DNA of 64,000 nucleotides from Deltaproteobacteria bacterium (lineage in GTDB: Bacteria > Desulfobacterota > Desulfomonilia > UBA1062). Shown here in pieces: positions 58,412 to 64,000 of the stretch. Both the position numbers and the translations under genes were made by a program. The notes beneath the pieces were generated by a model. That model was not told the DNA's origin and ran no database searches. It saw nothing but the letters and a program-made list of their open reading frames with translations. The stretch covers positions 36,781 to 100,780 of the forward strand of contig JAHDKO010000031.1 in assembly GCA_018436855.1 (NCBI GenBank), written 5' to 3'. Within the stretch, counting starts at the first letter, position 1. Each line of letters starts with the position of its first letter.

Positions 58412-59803
58412 TTATTCCTCTTCGAAGCGCTTCTGACACTCGGGGCACAGGCCGTGACTGAAGACAGTTTCTGTCTGCACCTCCAGATATTCCTCTAGCC
58501 GGTTCCAGTATCCCTTGTCATCCCTGATCTTCTTGCAGGATGCACAGATGGGGATGAGTCCTTTAAGCGTTTTGATCTTGTCCAGGGCGTCCTTGAGTTC
58601 GTCTATGAGGTGCTGCTTCTCATTCTCTGCACGCTTGCTCTCGGTGATGTCCCGGATGATGCAGTGGTAGCCGATCACGCCGCCGCCTCCCGGGGCTCTG
58701 CGCACGCTCGATGTATACAGGCAGTCCATGACGGTGCGGTCCTTCTTTTTGAGCCTGACCTCGAAGTTTCTCACCGCCCCCTTTTCCTCGATCTCGCTCT
58801 GGAAATAGGCCCTGACACCGGGATCTGCGTACAGCTGCTGCACGTTCATGCCTAGCATCTCGGCGTGCCCATAGCCGAAAAGCTCCATGGCGGCCCCGTT
58901 GGCGTCGAGGATGACGCCGTCGCGCGAGACCGTATAGATGGCGTCACGGGAGTCTTCGAACAGGCTCCGGTAGCGCTCTTCGCTTTCGACGAGCATCTCT
59001 TCCGAGCGCTTCCGGGCGACCACCCTCCCCAGGCGTGACGCGATATTGTCGATGAGGCCCTTCTCCTCTCTGGTGAACGGGCCTTCAAAGGCCGCCGGCC
59101 GCTCCTCCCGGTAGAACACCTCCAGCGAGCCGGCGAAGCCGCACCGGGCCATGATGTCGCTCTTTATGTGCCACGGGGTCGGATGGAAACCCGCTGAATG
59201 GTACTCCTCATCGTCGATGGTGATCCGCGCACAGGCAATCTCAGGGTAGGCCACAATCCGTGGCACCAGATCGAGCACGCCCTGAACGATCTCGGGAAAC
59301 GGCCGTCCGCGCCGGTCGATGACAGCAGAGATCTCATACATGATGCCGAGCTCGCGGACCCGTTTCGAGAGCTCGGCCGTCTTTTTCGCGAGCTCTTCGT
59401 CATCCAGCCTCTGTGCCGATATGTCCCTGACAACGGCGCCATAACCGGTGATCCTCCCGCTTTTGTTCCGAAGCACATGGAACGAGATCTCGCAATCGAC
59501 CCTGTCCTTGCCTCTGCGTAAAGGGCAGGTCTTTCTCAGTCCTTCTCCGCCATCCTGCTGCAATGCTGAGAGGGCCTGCTCCGCATCCTGTGGGTTTGCA
59601 AACAGATCTGCGATATCCTTTCCTGGAATATCCCTGGCTTTTGTCCCGATGAGATCCGAGGCAGCCGGATTTGCATGGGTGATGCGCCCCGTGACGTCCC
59701 AGCAGAAAAAGGCATCGCGGGATGCCTCGAAGAATAACCGGCATATCCCTGTATCCGGGCTGGGTCTTTCAGGGCGGGATTTCTTTTCTTTCGTTCTGTT
59801 CAT
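58412..59803 (-). CDS. PAS-GAF-PAS sensor protein with C-terminal CxxC module, no kinase
   Basis: 463 residues from ATG at 59801-59803. PAS 1 (about 20-135; ACWDVTGRI-like FFCWDVTGRITHANPAASDL) ends in GYGAVVRDISAQRL. A GAF-like part follows (about 150-290; MYEISAVIDRRGRPFPEIVQ). PAS 2 (about 295-410) begins SEERYRSLFEDSRDAIYTV. After a coiled coil (HLIDELKDALDKIKTLK) comes LIPICASCKKIRDDKGYWNR and FSHGLCPECQKRF. That CxxC...CxxC unit is a common ending of sensor proteins in this group and probably binds metal. There is no kinase or cyclase, so output must go through another protein. Confidence 0.88.
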   Translation of the reverse strand: MNRTKEKKSRPERPSPDTGICRLFFEASRDAFFCWDVTGRITHANPAASDLIGTKARDIPGKDIADLFANPQDAEQALSALQQDGGEGLRKTCPLRRGKDRVDCEISFHVLRNKSGRITGYGAVVRDISAQRLDDEELAKKTAELSKRVRELGIMYEISAVIDRRGRPFPEIVQGVLDLVPRIVAYPEIACARITIDDEEYHSAGFHPTPWHIKSDIMARCGFAGSLEVFYREERPAAFEGPFTREEKGLIDNIASRLGRVVARKRSEEMLVESEERYRSLFEDSRDAIYTVSRDGVILDANGAAMELFGYGHAEMLGMNVQQLYADPGVRAYFQSEIEEKGAVRNFEVRLKKKDRTVMDCLYTSSVRRAPGGGGVIGYHCIIRDITESKRAENEKQHLIDELKDALDKIKTLKGLIPICASCKKIRDDKGYWNRLEEYLEVQTETVFSHGLCPECQKRFEEE

Positions 59804-59922
59804 GACGGTGTTCTCTGGGAATGAATTTTGGCTTCTCTTCAGCGTCTACCAGGGATGACCGAGCAAATCAAGGCAAACCCGGGATAGGTTCACATTTCAT
59901 CCGCGGGTTCACGCTCCTGCAA

Positions 59923-60237
59923 TCACTGTTCATCCGGACGGTCTGTCCCGCACTGCCAGCACGCCGCAAACTGGGGGTCGTGCAGCTCGCCGCACTTCGG
60001 GCATTTCCACGATCTCCCGCAGGGCCGGCCTTCGCTGCTTGCGCATCTGGATACTATCGATTTAGCTGCTTCCAGAAGGCTGTCGTCCAGAATCCACACC
60101 GAGGGGTGGCCGTCGACCGTGGCCTGGCCCTGCAGCAGAGATTCATTCCGGATCATCGACTCGATGCCTTCGGCCTCAAGCAGCATTTTCACACTGTATG
60201 CGTCGCCTAATGAACAGGATGTAAAGACCTTCTTCAT
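59923..60237 (-). CDS. DUF2007 protein with C-terminal zinc ribbon
   Basis: 104 residues from ATG at 60235-60237. The N-terminal part (MKKVFTSCSLGDAYSVKMLL, EAEGIESMIRNE) fits DUF2007 (putative signal-transducing) proteins. The C-terminal WKCPKCGELHDPQFAACWQC is a CxxC-x11-CxxC zinc ribbon. Function is unknown. It is minus strand between the PAS protein and the DUF1456 gene. Confidence 0.85.
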   Translation of the reverse strand: MKKVFTSCSLGDAYSVKMLLEAEGIESMIRNESLLQGQATVDGHPSVWILDDSLLEAAKSIVSRCASSEGRPCGRSWKCPKCGELHDPQFAACWQCGTDRPDEQ

Positions 60238-60334
60238 TCACATCTCCGGTAAAATACGGTGCCAGGCCGCGGCTTTAAAAAGCGTCGGCATGCCCGCCGC
60301 AGACCTCATCTCCATCACCTGGCTTCTGCCGGCT

Positions 60335-60574
60335 TCACCCGGGCGCGTCCCCGGATTCCCTCTTTCCCCGGTTGCGGATGATGAGGCCATTCAGGAAACG
60401 CCGCAGGATCTGGTCCCCGCATTCCTTGTAGTTTTTGTGGTCCGGCTTCCTGAACAGAGCGGACAGCTCCGCCTTTGAAATCTCGAAATCCGCGAGCTTC
60501 AGGATTTCGATGATGTCGGTATCCTTCAGGTTCAGGGCGATCCTGAGCTTTTTCAGTATGTCGTTATTCTTCAT
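60335..60574 (-). CDS. Single-repeat DUF1456 protein
   Basis: 79 residues from ATG at 60572-60574 with GAGATATCC upstream. It begins MKNNDILKKLRIALNLKDTD and continues IIEILKLADFEISKAELSALF with FRKPDHKNYKECGDQILRRF, a single DUF1456 unit. E. coli YehS (about 156 residues) contains two such units, so this is a half-length form with a short basic tail. Function is unknown. It lies 45 bases after the RNase D-like gene, so they may be co-transcribed. Confidence 0.85.
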   Translation of the reverse strand: MKNNDILKKLRIALNLKDTDIIEILKLADFEISKAELSALFRKPDHKNYKECGDQILRRFLNGLIIRNRGKRESGDAPG

Positions 60575-60619
60575 GGATATCTCCCGGGCACTCTCCGCGA
60601 GGCTCGCCCGCTGCCCGGT

Positions 60620-61588
60620 TCATTCCCGGGGGCGCCTTTCAGACTGTCCGGCCAGGCCCTCCCCCCTTCTCTTCACCGCGTCCTTGTCGCAGGAATTCTG
60701 CCTGTCCCGAGGCGTCCCCTGCCTTCGCTGCACGATCTCCGTAAACCTGCCCAGGATCTCTTCCTGCACCGGGCGCGCGATCCTGGGATTGATGCTCTGC
60801 CGCACAAAAGCCGGGTCCTGGATGCGGTTTTTGCACAGGTCGAGCAGCCTGGTGTTGCTGAAAACATAATCCGGGGGCTTGTTGAGTTTTTTTGCAAACT
60901 CGTCCCGAACGAGAAAGATCTCTTTGAACATCTCCTGCCGGCTTTTGTCGAGCCGGTTGTATCCCTTGGCTTTTTCGTATTTTTCCTGCCTGTTCTTCTT
61001 GCCGTTCTGCCCGTCCTGAAGCATGAGGTTCTGGAGGAGATATGCATCCAGCAGCCCCTTGTTCTTGAGTTTGTCGAACAGCGCCTCTTTTAGCCTGAAC
61101 AGATGCGTCACGTCGCCCATGGCATATTCGATGGCGGCCTTGCTGATCGGCCTTCTCATCCAGTTGTACTGCTGAAACTTCTTTTTGTTCAGCGGAGCGA
61201 TGCCCAGCTCTTCATCGAGAACATGCGCCAGGCTCTGCTTCGGGTAGTCCAGCAGCGCAACCGCGGGCCTCAGGTCGAGCACCGAGTACAGCCTGATGCC
61301 GTATGCCTTCTCGAGCAGCGCCGCATCGCTCAACGAATCATACATGATCTTCAGCATGTCGCGTTTTTCAAAAAACCTCCTGAGACCCTCGCCGTTTTTC
61401 AATCTCAGAGGGTCGATGACGACCTCGTTTTCCAGGTCGAAGATCTGGACAAGGCAGAGGTGCTCCCCATAGCAGTGCAGATTGAACTCGGCTTCCACAT
61501 CGACGGCGATCACCTTCCGGCCTCGTTCATCCAGTGCATCCAGGTAGCGTTGAATTTCATGGTCGTTCTTCAGTTCGATAACACTCAT
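60620..61588 (-). CDS. rnd: RNase D-like 3'-5' exonuclease
   Basis: 322 residues from ATG at 61586-61588. DEDDy exonuclease motifs are present: Exo I AVDVEAEFNLH, Exo II MYDSLSDAALLEK and Exo III IEYAMGDVTHL (Y-x3-D). The C-terminal part (ILGRFTEIVQRR and around) is helical and HRDC-like but only one short copy. RNase D trims 3' ends of structured RNAs such as tRNA. E. coli RNase D is about 375 residues, so this is shorter. The tail is basic and of low complexity. Confidence 0.85.
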   Translation of the reverse strand: MSVIELKNDHEIQRYLDALDERGRKVIAVDVEAEFNLHCYGEHLCLVQIFDLENEVVIDPLRLKNGEGLRRFFEKRDMLKIMYDSLSDAALLEKAYGIRLYSVLDLRPAVALLDYPKQSLAHVLDEELGIAPLNKKKFQQYNWMRRPISKAAIEYAMGDVTHLFRLKEALFDKLKNKGLLDAYLLQNLMLQDGQNGKKNRQEKYEKAKGYNRLDKSRQEMFKEIFLVRDEFAKKLNKPPDYVFSNTRLLDLCKNRIQDPAFVRQSINPRIARPVQEEILGRFTEIVQRRQGTPRDRQNSCDKDAVKRRGEGLAGQSERRPRE

Positions 61589-61773
61589 GGAACGCTTCTA
61601 TAGCGTATTTTCGAAGGCAGCGAAAGCGAGAAAGGATTGAGGCCAGTGGAATACCGGTTATGTAATACTCAAGGGATCATGTCTTTTGCCATCTGACTTG
61701 TCCGCCTCGTGTATATCTTTATGGCACCTGATCCCATTGCTTTTTTTCTAGTCTGTTGAAAAAGGAGGGACCC

Positions 61774-63051
61774 ATGGCTGCCGCATCCAAACCTGTCAGA
61801 GTCGTACTCGTTCCCCTTGTGTTTTTCCTGTGTGCGTTTCTCGTTTCGTGCAGCGACGATGACGACGACGATCAGCCGGGACCCGAGGGGCTGACCGAGG
61901 TCGTGCAGCCCTTGCCCCTGCCGGGCCCCTATGAGGTTGCGTGCAGCAACGTGACCCAGGATTTCACTCGACTGGAGGCGGACGAGGACGTGACGAACTA
62001 CTGGGAAGGCCTGCCGGCGGATGAGGATACAGGACGTTATGTGACCGATCTGCTGGCCGACCCGGACAATACGCTGACCGTCACCGTGACCGCTCCGCAG
62101 GACTCGGACCTCTATGGCGGGTTTGCCGGGCAGGAGGTCGAGTTCGTCGTGCTCGTGTGCTACCCAACCACCGGCGACAATCCCCGGCCCGGCTATCCGC
62201 TCAACCCGCCGCAGACCGACGTGGTCGTGCCGCACATGCAGACCGGGCCGGAAGAGCCCCTGTTCGCAGACGAATCTGTCCGTTATCCGGTCGTGGCGTT
62301 TTCCCACGGCTACATGGGCAGCCCGATCACCGATGACTACTTTTACGCCGTGTCCGTTCTCGCGAGCCACGGTTATGTCGTGATCGCCCCGTTTCACGGG
62401 GACCTGCGCTTTTCCAACCTCATGATCGAAGACCTCGACGACGCCCTGGCAGTGGCATCGAACCTGGAGAATTTCACGGCCATGCAGGCGCTCAGGCCGC
62501 TTTCGATAACCGCGGCGCTCGATCTCGTGCTCGCGCATCCGCAATGGGAGGGCCACCTCGACGAGACGCAGATCGGCGGCTTTGGAGCGAGCATGGGAGG
62601 CGAGACCATGCTGCTGCTCGGAGGAGCCGGCCTGACGACCTCGTTCTTCGACCTCGGGTCGTCTTGGGAACAGATCACCCTCGACGAGCGGATCCTGGCG
62701 GCGGTCGGCTACGTGCCGTATTTCGGGCAGCCGGTCCTGCCCGCGTTCGGGCAAGACCAGGATGGGCTCGAAGGCCTCGATCTGCCCTTCCTCGGCATCA
62801 GCGGCACTGCGGACACGACCGCCCCGATCACCGAAGCCGAGGAAGGCATCTCGCGCCTCGCCGGCACCCGCAGGCTGGTCGCACTCTCTGGCGTGACCCA
62901 CGAGTTCGACGAGGAATGGGCGGGTGACATCTTCACGTGGACGCTCACCTTTCTCGACGCAGAGGTCCGAGGCGACCAGGAGGCGATCGACCGCTTTTCC
63001 ACCATGGGCAGCGTGGAAGGAGGGGTCGATGACCGCGTCGTGCTGGACTGA
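61774..63051 (+). CDS. Lipoprotein alpha/beta hydrolase (chlorophyllase/PAF-acetylhydrolase-like)
   Basis: 425 residues from ATG at 61774, six bases after AAAGGAGGG. The signal region ends in the lipobox LVSC at residues about 24-27, followed by DDDDDD, so it should be a membrane-anchored lipoprotein. The hydrolase core has VVAFSHGYMGS with the oxyanion region, GGFGASMGGETMLLL as nucleophile elbow, and the late ISGTADTTAPI and GVTHEF, which supply Asp and His. The length and spacing resemble chlorophyllase/PAF acetylhydrolase-type proteins. The substrate is probably an ester outside the inner membrane, unknown. Confidence 0.85.
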   Translation: MAAASKPVRVVLVPLVFFLCAFLVSCSDDDDDDQPGPEGLTEVVQPLPLPGPYEVACSNVTQDFTRLEADEDVTNYWEGLPADEDTGRYVTDLLADPDNTLTVTVTAPQDSDLYGGFAGQEVEFVVLVCYPTTGDNPRPGYPLNPPQTDVVVPHMQTGPEEPLFADESVRYPVVAFSHGYMGSPITDDYFYAVSVLASHGYVVIAPFHGDLRFSNLMIEDLDDALAVASNLENFTAMQALRPLSITAALDLVLAHPQWEGHLDETQIGGFGASMGGETMLLLGGAGLTTSFFDLGSSWEQITLDERILAAVGYVPYFGQPVLPAFGQDQDGLEGLDLPFLGISGTADTTAPITEAEEGISRLAGTRRLVALSGVTHEFDEEWAGDIFTWTLTFLDAEVRGDQEAIDRFSTMGSVEGGVDDRVVLD

Positions 63052-63118
63052 AACAACCCTTCCGCACCCAGGGAAGGCGTGAGCCGGGCGCCGCTGCAGC
63101 ACCTCTAACGCATCAAGA

Positions 63119-63207
63119 GGTCATCAAGGGGTCAGGTCTCAACATAGGTCATCAAGGGGTCAGGTCTCAACATATGACATTCCCGGTGTCACGGTGTCAT
63201 ATGTTGA
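63119..63207. repeat. REP-like direct repeat plus 13-base-stem hairpin
   Basis: The unit GGTCATCAAGGGGTCAGGTC, extended by TCAACATA, occurs twice without a gap (63119-63146 and 63147-63174, identical, 28-base period). The second copy leads into a hairpin: TCAACATATGACA (63167-63179) pairs fully with 63195-63207 around a 15-base loop. This is a different family from the GGGGACGGGTTCACA type. It lies between the lipoprotein gene and the transposase. Confidence 0.75.
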
Positions 63208-63258
63208 CGGGCTGTTGCTCGAATAGCTGTTTGAGGAATGTATTTTTCTTCGAACGTA

Positions 63259-64000
63259 TTAAACCAACATTTCGGCATATCCAGCGGTACGACATCTGTG
63301 TGAGTACGTACAATCGCACAGAGAAGAAGAGATACGGCAACAAAGAGAGTTGATTTTATCTGCCGAAGCCTTTATTGGCCAGTTTTGGGGCTTGGCATCA
63401 GTATTTTTCAAGGGTTTTTGCCTAATAAGAATGGAGATATTCTGAACAGCAGCAATGAGGAAGTCCTGGATCTCCATGCGCCACAACCTGCGCCATCGGG
63501 CACGTTTATATCCATACCGGGTAGACCAGGCAAAGGATCTCTCTGAGAGATCCTGCCGTTTCTTGATATCTCGTTTGGCTGTTGCTGTAGAGGCTTCCTT
63601 GCGCAGATAATCCAATTCGTCCTGCCGGGGATGTCGCTTTAAGGATCTGCCATCCTTTGCACGAGTACAGGTATCTCTCAATGAACACTGTGCACATACG
63701 CCTTTATCAGTCCGATACTCATAATGATTCCTGTTCTTATTATAATGATGCCTCCTTAATTTGTGACCAGCAGGACAGGTAAACGTATCTGAGGCGGGAT
63801 CATAGTGAAAAGCTTCCTTCGGGAAAATGCCTTCCTGCCGCCCGGTTCCTTTCTGCGTCTTCTCAAGTGAAGCCATATGACCCTTTATCATGCGATCATG
63901 ACAGTACAGGTAATTCTCTATCGTTCCGTACTTGCTGTCTCCAACCGCAACAACGATATCGGTCTTAACAGTATCCTCATGCTTCTCAACCATCTCAGCA
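63259..64000 (-). mobile_element. IS1182-type transposase, C-terminal part, runs off the window
   Basis: The minus-strand frame is open from the window end to the stop at 63259 (over 240 residues seen, the N-terminus lies outside). The features are those of IS1182 transposases: SKYGTIENYLYCHDRMIKGH, the zinc-like YDPASDTFTCPAGHKL and VCAQCSLRDTCTRAKDGRSL, and RWRRLWRMEIQDFLIAAVQN in the C-terminus. GC content is lower than in the surrounding genes, as expected for an insertion element. The inverted repeat end should be near 63.2 kb but I cannot place it without the other end. Confidence 0.85.

Noticed and set aside
59880..59920. GGTTCACATTTCATCCGCGGGTTCAC as a REP-like copy
   Set aside because: It lacks the GGGGAC half of the core, so similarity is limited to GGTTCACATTT and could be chance.
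61669..63102. Minus-strand open frame of 477 residues
   Set aside because: Antisense to the lipoprotein hydrolase gene, which has the lipobox, ribosome-binding site and catalytic motifs.

Overview
The window looks like a GC-rich (roughly 60%) chromosome segment from an anaerobic, deltaproteobacteria-like (Desulfobacterota) bacterium. I infer this from the gene content: a phosphofructokinase with pyrophosphate-type active-site residues, a branched-chain-type ABC importer joined to an acyl-CoA synthetase, many-PAS signalling proteins whose C-terminal CxxC module is common in that group, RecBCD, GlgX and REP-like repeats. The assignment is by eye; no 16S gene or ribosomal protein is present. No tRNA, rRNA or CRISPR array was seen.

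Layout. 1-16.4 kb holds metabolic and housekeeping genes: a cut-off EamA exporter, Nudix hydrolase, exported cyclophilin, UMF1-type MFS permease overlapping an Xni-like flap nuclease, PPi-type phosphofructokinase, HDAC-like deacetylase, MgtC/DUF4010 membrane protein, NAD(P)HX repair enzyme, ICMT-like membrane methyltransferase, alpha/beta hydrolase, LysE exporter and UspA. It ends in a minus-strand pair: a clostripain-type protease and a serpin that has lost its middle. 16.9-24.6 kb is a co-directional run livM-livH-(NTF2-like)-substrate-binding protein-livG-livF-acyl-CoA synthetase-(exported HhH protein), which reads as uptake of an organic acid followed by CoA activation. 24.9-29.6 kb is one giant nine-PAS hybrid histidine kinase. 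29.9-33.4 kb holds small exported or membrane proteins and a ferric-reductase-like flavoprotein. 33.9-36.4 kb has glgX plus a stand-alone glycogen-binding module.

36.4-37.1 kb is a cluster of REP-like repeats. It abuts a recC-recB-recD operon on the minus strand (46.3 to 37.3 kb). Next to recC, with visibly lower GC, lies a 2118-residue protein with a transglutaminase-like N-terminal region, DUF4011, an SF1 helicase, a Vsr-like nuclease and DUF3320. This is the architecture of single-gene anti-phage proteins. It is followed by a GNAT acetyltransferase, a hemerythrin-like protein and a hipBA toxin-antitoxin locus with three 50-bp-spaced operator palindromes but a broken hipA. The 46.3-56.2 kb stretch is the most island-like part of the window.

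56.4-64 kb contains a K+/H+ antiporter, a PAS/GAF protein without a kinase domain, a DUF2007 and a DUF1456 protein, an RNase D-like exonuclease, a large lipoprotein hydrolase, a second type of REP-like repeat and the 3' part of an IS1182-type transposase running off the end.

The most rewarding places are the large defence-like protein beside recBCD, the decayed hipA and serpin genes (both by internal, frame-shifting deletions), the REP-like clusters, and the small membrane-protein/reductase operon at 30.7-33.4 kb.
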